Shown here: piece after piece, positions 9,801-19,025 of the stretch
How the letters are laid out: every line of letters begins with the position of its first letter
How positions within the stretch are numbered: position 1 is the stretch's first letter
IMG/VR virus record: IMGVR_UViG_3300018080_000138
Span: 1 to 64,000 of that record
Direction: 5' to 3' (one strand)
DNA length: 64,000 nt
Source: a virus
Translations under genes and position numbers: made by a program
The notes under the pieces: generated by a model
Databases searched by the model: none
Seen by the model: the letters and a program-made list of their open reading frames with translations, nothing else
What the model was told of the DNA's origin: nothing

Positions 9801-11093
9801 GCTGGTGGTGCATTTAGTTCCGTATTATTTGGTAATTATGGCGCAGCCCCACCTGATGGTGGGAATGGATATGACTATGATTTTCTTTGTGGTGATGGTG
9901 TTGATGGTTCAGGTAATTTTTGGTTTTCAGAAATGTATTGGTATGATGGTTGGGGTACATTACCGGCTGCCGTAACATTAGTAAGATCAAAAAATAGAAT
10001 AATAAGGATGTCTTCAGTAGGTGTTCGAACTGTTGTGTTTGATTTTAGTGTTGATAACCCAGAAGCAGGATCATCATTATCCGGAGATGATATATATTAT
10101 GGTACTGTGATAACAATGGTATGGGATGATGTCCAAAATGTGCTTCATGGAACATTATTAGCAAGAAATACAATGGAATATCATTACTATGCATACGATA
10201 TTACAAACGATAAACTGTACACTACTCAAACAGCTAATAATTTTACATTCGATGTTAATAGACAGTTTATTAAGGGTTGTTATTGTTCTGATGGCTATTT
10301 GTATTGGTATTACACAGATCAACGATTTAGAGAATCTTCGGCTGTTCTTGTAAGAGTAAGTTGGGATGTTATTAATGGGTTTGAGATAACATCCTTAAGT
10401 AGTATAAGGACAAGTGAATGGAATGGTGGTGCTGATCTTATAGAAGGATCAGGGATGAGTATTTTTGGTGTGACGGCACCAAATGATAATTATATATTTA
10501 AGTATGACTCATCCTATAAGGTATGGATCTTTCATGGAAAATTTGATACAGATACAATAAGAAAATCTATAGAACGTATTGGTGAGATATTAGGATATAG
10601 ATTATTAATAAAACCAACAAAATTTTTACACCTATTAGATAGATTTACAGGATTAGATACTGTAACATTAAATAGAGAAGTAATATCTAAGGTAGGTGAT
10701 GTATCTGAGTATCCACATATTTATAATAATGTAAGTGTTAATTGGTATGACCCAGAAGGATCAAGAGGTACAGAAAGCTTTGGTAGTACTGGAATAAATA
10801 AAGAACCATTAACAATTAATAACTCACTAATAATCGACGAACATATTGCATTAGAACTTGCAAAAATTATATGGTACAAACTTGTTGGATGGAAAAATTA
10901 TATAGATAATACCGAATTAATATTTTATCATCAAATAGAGGTACAGGATATAGTGTATATTGATGTACCTTTAAAATTTTCAAAAATAAACAGTTCACAA
11001 CAATACTTAATAGAAGAACTTGTTTTTAACTTAATTAATTGGATAGTAAAATTATCAGTAGTTGAAATTGAAGAAATTTCAGAAGGTAGTTAA
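6849..11093 (+). CDS. large tail tip/baseplate hub-like protein with inserted propeller-like domain
   Basis: A 1414-residue protein following the tape measure. The N-terminal 350 residues are strand-rich. Around residues 655-680 a hub-like helix (GALLIEQLCTAAGID) is interrupted; residues about 690-1225 form repeated strand units rich in Trp, Gly and Asp (for example DTYFFGVGNEVWKMT), suggesting a beta-propeller. After it the hub-like segment resumes with IRKSIERIGEILGYRLLIKP and an N-V-S-V-NWYDPEG region. I infer a central hub or tail-tip protein carrying a large inserted domain, possibly surface exposed. Distal-tail (Dit) function could also be included. Confidence 0.65.
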   Translation: MQIFEDEAGLLAEQRSLSTECSYRCFIYERLGKIVDYDVAVAGMQNIYIEGRLDSTPHTINVIKGDFLLIESSNRSFEDEFYVNANSGYQAGGGNTCIQISLDNKYKNGFLDEGETHNAIDDDDLNGIVYKRYEVTDNIIKNSLRSINYGMDTSTYCRSKATVTQFELSNKDYFYCDRENEKGIFFSKIFNCSVTSITEGVPDTKVYYSGSSWKDNLQGSTLVPISGDTIDAEYMILSSNAELNRLEVYGTLESDGLEVGDYFTIETYRRKLVKIVAGYRSIGSDWYLLFGGIIRTDGFVVSDDNRTINIKCFGHAKDLENNYAYEAADGSYFHILSGVTIVGFSVYGNVSYGVKTINYLFSNGVAIPGINPIYVDKWFGGSRNRLIRFRPSDELSYDNGPWVTVSNSIYGNDGANVKYEEEGTYNSLERAGLISFDTDEDATIKEYGAVALSFDGGNEVDIGFSNFIVLFYDAGTATYTDITGTIIDSDGYHIDTISQTGDEIIICFKSQFFGLAMTLLSKSDYVGGVEFKYSKGEDWLALAVTDGTAGCTQSGNITYDDPGDWKPFFQDFGGTIGEVSNVYGIKIRSTSPGGTVILGMLQPFIKLYGKSGVNLDVIINYRNLPKKSVEDNVIVRHDSNNNPTVTNWYSHITGALLIEQLCTAAGIDSTKRNIPDLEVDLGKSVISLIGRCPNQNYGKLPCCSCYDSASDTYFFGVGNEVWKMTNEGFVLIGKLDPYVGDSSWDTEVTGLVDWDKVTWCLDIWKMKIDGNGYLQGIAIWHPQRRSATYYNEFHDDLHEFGRSTPCIIFRSTNLTSITHQTQADNPAGNGWSQIKSGELCHRRGVQADPGNPWAIGRLDLVLGMGRGENICIPIPQFINKLEWPGGFDTDDNYLGNAKDIEQERITTQCEADSILRYHSGTKWLVYYKYAGGIYPDDPPPDDDVGFPFTLGQAGLMIWDEVNDRWITVINTEEILYGIGAVSVTAGGAFSSVLFGNYGAAPPDGGNGYDYDFLCGDGVDGSGNFWFSEMYWYDGWGTLPAAVTLVRSKNRIIRMSSVGVRTVVFDFSVDNPEAGSSLSGDDIYYGTVITMVWDDVQNVLHGTLLARNTMEYHYYAYDITNDKLYTTQTANNFTFDVNRQFIKGCYCSDGYLYWYYTDQRFRESSAVLVRVSWDVINGFEITSLSSIRTSEWNGGADLIEGSGMSIFGVTAPNDNYIFKYDSSYKVWIFHGKFDTDTIRKSIERIGEILGYRLLIKPTKFLHLLDRFTGLDTVTLNREVISKVGDVSEYPHIYNNVSVNWYDPEGSRGTESFGSTGINKEPLTINNSLIIDEHIALELAKIIWYKLVGWKNYIDNTELIFYHQIEVQDIVYIDVPLKFSKINSSQQYLIEELVFNLINWIVKLSVVEIEEISEGS

Positions 11094-12511
11094 TGGCAGT
11101 CGCAATTGCATATCAATTTATTGATACAGGTAATAAACCTACAAGAGTATTTAGAGCACTTGACTCAACGCAGTTATGGAAGGAATCTTCTATTTTTATC
11201 TCACCACCTTACTCACCTTACTTTGTAGTGGATAGAATTACAGGTAATGATTATGTTTACTCAGTTGGTAATGCTGGTGGTTTAGAATTACGGACTGATG
11301 GTGGTCTATTGATTAATACATATTCGGCACAAGATTATTGTCCTTTTTTTATGACATCTGATAAGATTTGGTGGTTTTATAGAAATAGAGGTTCTGGTGG
11401 AAATCTTGTTGGGAATTGTGATTTAGATCTTAGTAATCCATTTACAACTGTGCCATTATCGGCAGGTGTAATATATGATGCAGCTGTTACATTTGATGGT
11501 GCATATGTATATTTTACTACAGGCAGTAAATTGTATAAGTTTAATATAAATAATATTAGTGCCGGTAATGAGATATGGTCATGGACAAGTGGTAGTAACT
11601 GCTATACTGTGTGTTGTGACTTAAATGGTGATGCCTATGTAAGTTCATTATTGACATGTACAGGAAATTATTATTGTACAAGAAAAGTGGATGGTAGTAC
11701 AGGATTGCAAGTAACACCATTTGGAAATCTTGGCACAGGATATATAATAGGAGGTGGGTTAAATTGTTGTTCCTCACCTGATAGAGATAAATTATACACA
11801 CCAACGTGGGCAGCAACATCTGCTGCTGCTACTTTTGGGGGGATTGAGTTTGATCCAAGGAGGAATAGTGAGTATACAACGGGGGGTATTTTTGTTGGTA
11901 GGACAAAGGGAGCCGATGTATTAGGAACACCTTGGAGACCTTTTACTTATTGTACCGCAATATATAATAGTAGCTATTTATTTGCCGGATCATTATATGA
12001 TGGCAGTATACAAGATTCAGGTATTCGTCGTTATACTATATCATCTGATTGGCCTGTATCACCAGGACACCAGGATCAGGATTGGTACATCCATGAGTAC
12101 AATGGTACACATCAATTTGCAGGTGATCCCACAGGATATATATCATATTATATATGGTATACTCCAATAGAAGGTGGTGAAATTGGAGCAGCGTTGGATA
12201 AGCAGGTGGATGTTTTACGAAATGTCACTGTTACAGGCACACCACCAATAGGTGGATATACATATTTTCAAGTACAGATAGCACGTGACTCAGGTTTTAC
12301 AGATATTAGTTATAATGGTTACTCAACAGACTTATATAACCATAAAGTATCACCTGATAACGGAACTTTTTATGGTACTATGGAAAATAGATTGGATAGA
12401 CTTAAACTTTATTATGTTAGAGTGCGGTGGGGCAATGATGGTGGTGAAAGTTCATGGTCTTCAGTGCTATGGTTTCAAACAGGAGAAAAGGGATCAGCCT
12501 GGTACAACTAA
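11093..12511 (+). CDS. tail protein with propeller-like repeats and C-terminal fibronectin-like domain
   Basis: The 472-residue product starts at a TAATG overlap. Residues 1-330 have repeated short strands with Asp/Gly turns and aromatic residues (such as VYFTTGSKLYKFNI), a propeller-like pattern related in style to the insertion in the upstream hub protein. The last 120 residues have the fibronectin III-like pattern FQVQIARDSGF ... LYYVRVRWGNDGGESSWSSVLWFQT. Likely a receptor-binding or baseplate accessory protein. No enzyme motif is seen. Confidence 0.55.
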   Translation: MAVAIAYQFIDTGNKPTRVFRALDSTQLWKESSIFISPPYSPYFVVDRITGNDYVYSVGNAGGLELRTDGGLLINTYSAQDYCPFFMTSDKIWWFYRNRGSGGNLVGNCDLDLSNPFTTVPLSAGVIYDAAVTFDGAYVYFTTGSKLYKFNINNISAGNEIWSWTSGSNCYTVCCDLNGDAYVSSLLTCTGNYYCTRKVDGSTGLQVTPFGNLGTGYIIGGGLNCCSSPDRDKLYTPTWAATSAAATFGGIEFDPRRNSEYTTGGIFVGRTKGADVLGTPWRPFTYCTAIYNSSYLFAGSLYDGSIQDSGIRRYTISSDWPVSPGHQDQDWYIHEYNGTHQFAGDPTGYISYYIWYTPIEGGEIGAALDKQVDVLRNVTVTGTPPIGGYTYFQVQIARDSGFTDISYNGYSTDLYNHKVSPDNGTFYGTMENRLDRLKLYYVRVRWGNDGGESSWSSVLWFQTGEKGSAWYN

Positions 12512-12570
12512 ATTTTAACGAGCGCAGTTAGGGTAAATTTACACTTATTACTTAAAGGTTATTAGTTTTT

Positions 12571-13434
12571 ATGAGTGATTATTCAAAAACATATAAAACA
12601 CCAACAGATGGAGTTGGTGTTCCAATATTATTAAGTGTTGGTGAAGAGTTATGTGACAATAGATTTTTTGACGACGATACCACAGGTTGGAATATATGGA
12701 ATGCATCAATAGAAAGGGAAGAATATGAAACACATATTGGTAATTATGTTTTAAAAGTAGAGGATTCAGGCGCAAACTTAGGGTTTACATATTATCAGGT
12801 TGCTGTAAATCCAGGTACATATGACCTTTTATTTGGTGGTTGGATAATGGGAATAGAATCTGATTCTTGGCAAGGAATTATAGCATTTTATGACTTAAAT
12901 ACTTTATTAGGATGGAAGTACATAAATTTTACAAATTCATGGGAATTTTACTCAATTCTCGTTTTAGATGCAACTATCACAAATGGAACATTAAATATTA
13001 GAATTTTTCCTACTATTGAAGATATAGATGTAGGTAGCATTCGTTTGATAAATCCAAAAATAAGAATTGTGAATAATATCGCAGAACTTGGGCAACCTTA
13101 TACCAGGAATGATAGTTCAAAAAAAGAGTTTTTTTATGATAATACAGTCCAAACAATGTCCAAAAATGATACTATATTACAAGGTATAAGAATAAATGAT
13201 AGTATAAATTTTAATAACATTAATAGAAATTATTTGTCTGATGCATTAGAAATATTACAATCTAAAAGAATAGTATATTATCCACATCTTGACGCAGACA
13301 TATTTTACTTGGTAAGACCAGATGGTGATTGGGGATATGGTTATTTAAGTAATAAGTATCTTGCACAGACATTTACCATTTTATTAAGAAATCTTGAGTT
13401 GAGAGATTTCTTGTCAATGTATGGAGGTTGGTAA
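12571..13434 (+). CDS. tail protein with carbohydrate-binding-like jelly-roll domain
   Basis: The 287-residue product has, at residues about 25-170, the jelly-roll pattern of CBM4/9-type domains: NRFFDDDTTGWNIWNAS, then YVLKVEDSG, an aromatic-rich centre and a strand DVGSIRLINPKIRI. The C-terminal 100 residues resemble the end of the next protein (both have an INI/NNINxxYLxxAL-type helix followed by a YYPHLD/MFPHPD turn), so the two look like paralogues with different N-termini. It probably contributes to host surface binding. Confidence 0.55.
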   Translation: MSDYSKTYKTPTDGVGVPILLSVGEELCDNRFFDDDTTGWNIWNASIEREEYETHIGNYVLKVEDSGANLGFTYYQVAVNPGTYDLLFGGWIMGIESDSWQGIIAFYDLNTLLGWKYINFTNSWEFYSILVLDATITNGTLNIRIFPTIEDIDVGSIRLINPKIRIVNNIAELGQPYTRNDSSKKEFFYDNTVQTMSKNDTILQGIRINDSINFNNINRNYLSDALEILQSKRIVYYPHLDADIFYLVRPDGDWGYGYLSNKYLAQTFTILLRNLELRDFLSMYGGW

Positions 13435-14705
13435 TGCCTGTACCTGATACACCAATTATATATACACCTAAGGATAATGATTCTGGAGTAGATAGAAATT
13501 TATGGATAGTAACATCAGAATACACATCTGGTGGTGCTGAACCTTTTATTGAGTCAGATTGGCAAGTTGCAACTGATGAATTTTTTACCAATATAGTATG
13601 GGAAGATTCCGCATCAGATGCAGAATGGATAAACCAAGTATCTACTGATAGTATAAATTACCAATCAAATTTAATGTATAACCATGGCCTGGGATTTGGT
13701 GAATCTTATTGGGTACGTGTACGATGGAAAAATATGCATGGTTATAGTGACTGGAGTGTACCTGTTAATTTTGCTGTATTAGTAGGTACAAATTTTGTTA
13801 GGTACGTAACAGGTGGTGCGTCTCCACCATTAGTCGCAATTACTACAGATGAGAAGTTTTTTGAAAATGGAACAGATATCCGAGATAGTGTATATTTTAG
13901 AAATAAGTTACAGGGTTGGTATACAACCGATATGCATGATACAGCAGAACCTCATATAACAAGATATGGTAATATTTTTTCTCAGCATGTTTTTAGAATA
14001 CCTGATAATGATCCATTATCGGCGATATATTCTTATTTGGATTGGACACCAGAAGACACTTCATATGGTGTTCTTGTAATTTTGTGGATAAGGGCATCTA
14101 CAGATACAACAGCAACGGTTGCCATAACAAATAATCAGGCAGCATTTGACCCAGCAGATACTTTGGTATTAAGGAAAGTAAATATTAGTGATTCTCTTAG
14201 GCGATACGTATTTTATTACCCAAGAGTACCATCACTATTTGAGTCAGATCAAAGAAGATTATGGGTATGGCCAACAGAAGTAGATGATATATCTCAGGAA
14301 GCAACTGTTGACATCGCAAAAGTAATTGTTAGAGATGTAATTGAAGATGTTCAACTTCCACAACCAATTAGTTATATCTTAAAATTTGATAAACAACAGG
14401 ATTCAAGGTATAATATATTGGATGGATCTGAGAAAAATTATATAGATGGTTTTTCATTTGACATTAATATACAATATGATTTATTATCAGCATTAAATAC
14501 AATTGGATTACGAAAAATATATAACGCAAGTAATATTTTTATGTTTCCTCATCCTGATACTTTATGGTGCAATGGTGTAGTGTTTAATAGTGATTTTTTA
14601 AAGGCATATTTTTCAAACAAAGTAATTTATGGTTATGGGGGGAAATTAGTCGTCAAGTCGAAGGAAAATTTTCCAGACTTAGACTATACAACTGTGGAGG
14701 TTTAA
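13434..14705 (+). CDS. tail protein with fibronectin-like and jelly-roll domains
   Basis: I chose ATG 13434, six bases after GGAGG (13423-13427), overlapping the previous stop. The 423-residue product has an FN3-like first domain (about 1-115, with WQVATDEFFTNIVW and YWVRVRWKNMHGYSDWSVPV), a carbohydrate-binding-like jelly roll (about 135-305) and a C-terminal region paralogous to the C-terminus of the preceding protein, with an SALNTIGLRKIY helix and an FPHPD turn. Likely receptor binding at the tail tip. Confidence 0.55.
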   Translation: MPVPDTPIIYTPKDNDSGVDRNLWIVTSEYTSGGAEPFIESDWQVATDEFFTNIVWEDSASDAEWINQVSTDSINYQSNLMYNHGLGFGESYWVRVRWKNMHGYSDWSVPVNFAVLVGTNFVRYVTGGASPPLVAITTDEKFFENGTDIRDSVYFRNKLQGWYTTDMHDTAEPHITRYGNIFSQHVFRIPDNDPLSAIYSYLDWTPEDTSYGVLVILWIRASTDTTATVAITNNQAAFDPADTLVLRKVNISDSLRRYVFYYPRVPSLFESDQRRLWVWPTEVDDISQEATVDIAKVIVRDVIEDVQLPQPISYILKFDKQQDSRYNILDGSEKNYIDGFSFDINIQYDLLSALNTIGLRKIYNASNIFMFPHPDTLWCNGVVFNSDFLKAYFSNKVIYGYGGKLVVKSKENFPDLDYTTVEV

Positions 14706-15245
14706 ATGTTCGGTGGAACATTAGGTGATATAATTATCGGCCCAGCTTATATTGAAGTTTCAATGTTTGGTAATACTTATTGTTTAGGATATACAATAGG
14801 TGGTATATCAATTAAGCCACAAACAATTTATAATGAGTTAACAAAGATGGATACTATAGGAATATACGATTATAAAAAAGTCTCTGAAAGTATTTTAATA
14901 AAAACAGTATTATCTGAGGCTTCATTGGATCATTTAAAACTTGTCTGGGCTGGATATAGTGAAGTTTCATCAACATGCTTTTATGGTGGCGATGATGTAT
15001 CTATTCCTGGTATTGGGTTAAAGTTTATTGGACCAGGTCCAAATTGTATTAGAAGAGAAGTAACAATATGGAGAGTGGTTGCATATGATGTTGGTGAGTA
15101 TATTGCTGTTGGTAGTCAGGCAACAGTGTTACCAATTGTATTTAAAGGTGTTCAGGATATGGCCAGAGTAGAAGGTAAACGTCTTTATATGGTATGTGAT
15201 TATCCAGAGCGGCAATTTAATTTATTAGAAGGAATTGAGGAATAA
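14706..15245 (+). CDS. second tail-tube-like protein
   Basis: The 179-residue product shares the plan of the tail tube protein at 2924-3469: an early GDIIIGPAYIEV strand, the helix-strand LDHLKLVWAG, the GPGPNC motif, a following R-x-VTIWR strand, and ATVLPIVFKG near the end. It sits at the distal end of the tail module instead of near the chaperones. It could be a tail-tip adaptor with the tube fold, or a second tube subunit. The homology is visible by eye but should be tested by profile search. Confidence 0.6.
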   Translation: MFGGTLGDIIIGPAYIEVSMFGNTYCLGYTIGGISIKPQTIYNELTKMDTIGIYDYKKVSESILIKTVLSEASLDHLKLVWAGYSEVSSTCFYGGDDVSIPGIGLKFIGPGPNCIRREVTIWRVVAYDVGEYIAVGSQATVLPIVFKGVQDMARVEGKRLYMVCDYPERQFNLLEGIEE

Positions 15246-16504
15246 TGAAAAAAACTGATAAAGAAATAATAAAGTTTATACAATCATACGTTATTGAAGA
15301 TAAGACATTATCTTCTGCAAAAATAAATGAAAAATTACAGGAAAAAGGATTTGCAATAGCTGAGCGGACAATTAGAAAAATAGTCGCAGCCCAAAAGTCA
15401 GAAATTAGAAAAAAAGAAAAAGATAAAGAAATGTCTTTAATGCTTGAGAATGAGCAGTTAAAGGCACGGACTAAAAGTTTAACAAAGGAAATATCTGATT
15501 TAAAAAATTATTCTTCAAAGCAACTTAATATAATTAATAAACTGCGGTATATTGTTCCAAAAATTCAACTTGTTGATTTTTGTAAAAAACAGGAAATTCC
15601 TAAACCTAAAACAAATAGAGGTGTATCTGAAGCATGCCTATTATTATCGGACTCACATATTGGTGAAACTGTTATTTATGAACAAATGGAAGGTTATAAT
15701 GAGTATGATTTTAATATTTTTTGTTCCCGTTTGTATTTATTAATTAGAGAAACTATTCATACTACATTACTTATGAGTAGTATGTCAAAGTTAGATACAC
15801 TAAATGTATTTATGCTTGGTGACATGGTAAGTGGTGAAATCCATGAAGAATTAATGAAAACAAATGAGTTAATGTCTTTACAAAGCTGTGCAATGGGTGC
15901 ATTAGTATTTGCACAAGCAATTATAAAATTATTAACTGTGTATAAAAAAATTAAAATATTTTGTGTTGTTGGTAATCATGGTAGAACAACAAAGAAAAAG
16001 GAAAGTAAATTTGGACATATTAATAATTATGATTGGATTTTATACCAGTTACTGAGATCATACTTATTAAATTATGAAAAGAAAAATTTAGTGGATTTTA
16101 TAATACCAGATAGCTTAGAAGCAATAGCCTGTATCTTAAATTATAGAATTCTTTACGGTCATGGTGATGCAATAAGAATGTTTTATCGCACACCATTTTA
16201 TGGTATAGAAAATGACAGTGCTAAGCAACAGCGTATGCGAAGATTAAACCATGGATTTGATTTTCGTGTTATGGGACATTTTCATGAGCAATCTAATTTA
16301 AAAAATGAAGTATTAATGAATGGTTCGATGATTGGTCCAAATGAGTATGGAAAGAATAAATTACATGAAGTTGCACCACCTGTACAAAAGTTTTTTGAGA
16401 TAAATGAAAAGTATGGTATTGGTTGGGAATTTAATTTTAATCTTACAAATGCCGATGAGCATGACTTTAAAATAAACATTGATGATACATTAAATATTTT
16501 ATGA
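15245..16504 (+). CDS. calcineurin-like phosphoesterase with N-terminal helix-turn-helix/coiled coil
   Basis: A 419-residue protein. The first 60 residues look like a helix-turn-helix (KINEKLQEKGFAIAERTIRKI), followed by a coiled coil to about residue 105. The catalytic part has all metallophosphoesterase motifs: DSHIGE, GDMVSGEIHEE, GNHGR, GHGD and GHFHE. Such proteins in phages are usually predicted DNA-associated phosphoesterases or nucleases. It lies at the boundary between tail and replication genes and overlaps the previous stop by one base. Confidence 0.8.
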   Translation: MKKTDKEIIKFIQSYVIEDKTLSSAKINEKLQEKGFAIAERTIRKIVAAQKSEIRKKEKDKEMSLMLENEQLKARTKSLTKEISDLKNYSSKQLNIINKLRYIVPKIQLVDFCKKQEIPKPKTNRGVSEACLLLSDSHIGETVIYEQMEGYNEYDFNIFCSRLYLLIRETIHTTLLMSSMSKLDTLNVFMLGDMVSGEIHEELMKTNELMSLQSCAMGALVFAQAIIKLLTVYKKIKIFCVVGNHGRTTKKKESKFGHINNYDWILYQLLRSYLLNYEKKNLVDFIIPDSLEAIACILNYRILYGHGDAIRMFYRTPFYGIENDSAKQQRMRRLNHGFDFRVMGHFHEQSNLKNEVLMNGSMIGPNEYGKNKLHEVAPPVQKFFEINEKYGIGWEFNFNLTNADEHDFKINIDDTLNIL

Positions 16505-16525
16505 TAATAACATCCCGGAGGACTT

Positions 16526-17017
16526 ATGAAATGTTCTGTTCCCAAGTTAAACGGGAAGTTTGGTAGAATTGTACCACATTATAAAAATAAAAAAATAGAC
16601 CATGTTTGTCTTGAAGGTAAATATCAAAATATTCTTTTGACATGCCAAGCTACTGTTACGTTTAAAAAAGGATATCTTTATTTTCGGATAAAAATAAATA
16701 AGAATACAAAGTATATAGCAGTGCATAGACTTGTATATGCATTTATACATGGGTACATACCAAAAACACACCATGTCCATCATAACGATGAAGATAAGTT
16801 AAACAACTTCCCAAAAAATCTAAAATTATTACTAATTCCAGTTCATATGAAGTTACATGGAAGGAATAAATCGGAAAAAACATTTACTGAGATAAAGAAA
16901 AAACAGGAAAAAGTATGTGATGTTTGTAAAAAATCACAACCTATACGTTTTTTTAAAGCCTTTAATGATACTTGTAAACAATGCACCAAGAAAGGTTTAA
17001 TTGCGGATGAATTATGA
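16526..17017 (+). CDS. HNH endonuclease with C-terminal zinc finger (probable homing enzyme)
   Basis: The 163-residue protein follows GGAGG at 16516-16520. Residues about 65-120 carry AVHRLVYAFIHGYIP, then HHVHHNDEDKLNNFPKNLKLL, the HNH core with the His-His and Asn spacing of phage HNH homing endonucleases. The C-terminus has CDVCKK and CKQC, a two-knuckle zinc site. It is a free-standing insertion between the phosphoesterase and helicase genes, as expected of a mobile intergenic homing gene. Confidence 0.82.
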   Translation: MKCSVPKLNGKFGRIVPHYKNKKIDHVCLEGKYQNILLTCQATVTFKKGYLYFRIKINKNTKYIAVHRLVYAFIHGYIPKTHHVHHNDEDKLNNFPKNLKLLLIPVHMKLHGRNKSEKTFTEIKKKQEKVCDVCKKSQPIRFFKAFNDTCKQCTKKGLIADEL

Positions 17018-18383
17018 AGAAACAATATTACAGTTAATAAACGATAAAAGCCCACTAAAACTATTTATAAAGGCAAGATTAAAAATAAAGCAACAATATT
17101 TTTCGGATAAGTTACACAGATTAATATGGAAGTTACTATGTAAGACATATGTTATTACAGGAAAATTACCTGGTGAAAAAGTTTTTTATGATATTGTTAG
17201 TAAGCTTGAAATTGACGATGAGTTAAAATCAAATGTAACTTATAGGTATAAGGAATTAACAACATATGGTAGTCCGGATAATGATGGATTTAATTATGCG
17301 TTGACGATGTTACCACAAGAGTATAATAAAAGAATGTATATAAGTATTCTAACAACGTCTATTGCGTGCATTGATAATAAGATAAAATTCTCTGGAAAGA
17401 TGTATGAAGGATTAGAACAATCAAAACAATATTTAATGGCAAGGCTTTCGGCTTTGCAGGCAAACATGGAGGTAGAACATTTTAATTTCAGTATGATGTG
17501 GAAAAACTTTTTATTAGCAAAAACACAAAAGAAAGTACCTGGTATTCTTTCTGGAATAGATTGTCTTGATAACTTAACACGTGGTGGTGATCCTGGTGAA
17601 GTATGGATTTTATTTGCCTTTGCAGGGGAAGGTAAATCAATGCTAACAGCAAATTGTGCCTATAATGCACGTATTAACCAGAAAAAAAATATAGTATTAT
17701 TTATTGGTGAAATGAATAAACAGATTTACGCAAGACGGTTACTTGTTAGACATTCATGGCATAATAAATTTGGATTAGAAGAAGGTTTTTTATACGATAA
17801 TATTAAATATGGTAAATTAGGAAAAGAGGATTCTATTCTATATAAAAAGATAATTAAAGATTTTATTAGTGGTGATTATGGTAAACTTAGATTAGAGTCT
17901 ATTCCAATGGGTGCAACACCTGAGTATATTTGGTTAAAACTTTGTGAGATTCAGCAAGAGTTCCCTATTGATGCAGTATATATTGATAGAGTTGAGTTAC
18001 TGTCATCTACACAAAAAAGAGCAAATATTCGTGTAGAATTAATGGAAATTCTTCAGCAACTTAGACAGCAAAGTTTAGATTTTAATAAAGGAAAGGGATT
18101 ATTTTATTTCTTAGTAAATCAAGTTGGTAGAGCTGCATGGAAGGAGGCTTTAAAAGTAGGTAGATATACTCTTGCAGATGGTGCTGAGACAGGAGAAATT
18201 GAAAAGACGGGTGATATTGTTATGTGGTTATTACGTGATAAGGATGTAACTGAGTTACAAAGAATAAAATTTGGGATTGCAAAGAATAGAGATGGAAAAG
18301 TGCTACCAGAGACATACCTTAAAACTTTATATGAAAGATCATTTATAGGTAACCTTGGTAAAGTAGATGAGGTAATTCTTTGA
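17007..18383 (+). CDS. replicative DNA helicase, DnaB-like
   Basis: I chose ATG 17007 rather than the in-frame TTG at 17001. The 458-residue product has an N-terminal helical domain like DnaB-N, then a RecA-fold helicase with Walker A FAGEGKS (residues 205-211), a Walker B-type strand DAVYIDRVELL, and a C-terminal region with the loop TGDIVMWLLRD and KNRDGKVL, matching DnaB/gp41 arginine-finger and K-N-R-x-G motifs. It unwinds DNA 5' to 3' at the fork. It overlaps the HNH gene by 11 bases. Confidence 0.88.
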   Translation: MNYEETILQLINDKSPLKLFIKARLKIKQQYFSDKLHRLIWKLLCKTYVITGKLPGEKVFYDIVSKLEIDDELKSNVTYRYKELTTYGSPDNDGFNYALTMLPQEYNKRMYISILTTSIACIDNKIKFSGKMYEGLEQSKQYLMARLSALQANMEVEHFNFSMMWKNFLLAKTQKKVPGILSGIDCLDNLTRGGDPGEVWILFAFAGEGKSMLTANCAYNARINQKKNIVLFIGEMNKQIYARRLLVRHSWHNKFGLEEGFLYDNIKYGKLGKEDSILYKKIIKDFISGDYGKLRLESIPMGATPEYIWLKLCEIQQEFPIDAVYIDRVELLSSTQKRANIRVELMEILQQLRQQSLDFNKGKGLFYFLVNQVGRAAWKEALKVGRYTLADGAETGEIEKTGDIVMWLLRDKDVTELQRIKFGIAKNRDGKVLPETYLKTLYERSFIGNLGKVDEVIL

Positions 18384-18988
18384 ACGGATTAGAAAAACTT
18401 TGTAATACAGTTTCTATTGAACAAGTATTAGTTGATATGGGATTTAATATTGATACAGGAAATTCAAGACAACAAATAAAATGTCCTTTTAAGAAATTTC
18501 ACCAAGATGGTGATTTTCATCCATCTGCAAGAATCTATAATGACACCAATAAATTGTATTGCTTTACTGAAAAAAAAGTACGTAATGTAGTTCAAATAGT
18601 ATCTGAGTTAAAAGGTATACCAAAAAATGATGCTATTAATATTATTGTAAAAAAATATTTAAAGCATGTTGATTTATCTAAATATAATAAAAATTTAATG
18701 TGTACTAAAAAAATAAAGGAAGAGAAATTAATATATAGTTATTTTTATACATATAGTAATAAGCTGATTCGTGCTCATCAAAAAATTAGAAAACTTTTTC
18801 CTGATACCATGTACATTGACAGTGTTTATGATTATATATTTGATGTAGCTGATAATTCAAGGTTTAGAGAATTATCAAATGTTGTTGATTGGTATTTTTG
18901 GGCAAAAAAATTGTATAAAAATGAAATTTTACAAGCAAATAAAATTAAATTATCTTGCATGAAGTGTCGCAATCTGTCTATTAGATAG
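18380..18988 (+). CDS. CHC2-type primase zinc-binding domain protein
   Basis: The start is TTG 18380 with GAGG at 18369-18372, overlapping the helicase stop. The first 85 residues match the DnaG zinc-binding domain plan: VSIEQVLVDMGF, then K-CPF-K (C35), H41 or H47 with HPSARIY, and LYCF (C61) followed by a helix VQIVSELKGI. The usual second Cys of the last knuckle is missing. The C-terminal 100 residues have no TOPRIM motif, so this is at most a partial primase or a primase helper. Confidence 0.7.
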   Translation: MNGLEKLCNTVSIEQVLVDMGFNIDTGNSRQQIKCPFKKFHQDGDFHPSARIYNDTNKLYCFTEKKVRNVVQIVSELKGIPKNDAINIIVKKYLKHVDLSKYNKNLMCTKKIKEEKLIYSYFYTYSNKLIRAHQKIRKLFPDTMYIDSVYDYIFDVADNSRFRELSNVVDWYFWAKKLYKNEILQANKIKLSCMKCRNLSIR

Positions 18989-19025
18989 AACTAAATATAT
19001 TAGTTAACTTGCATAAAGGAGAATT

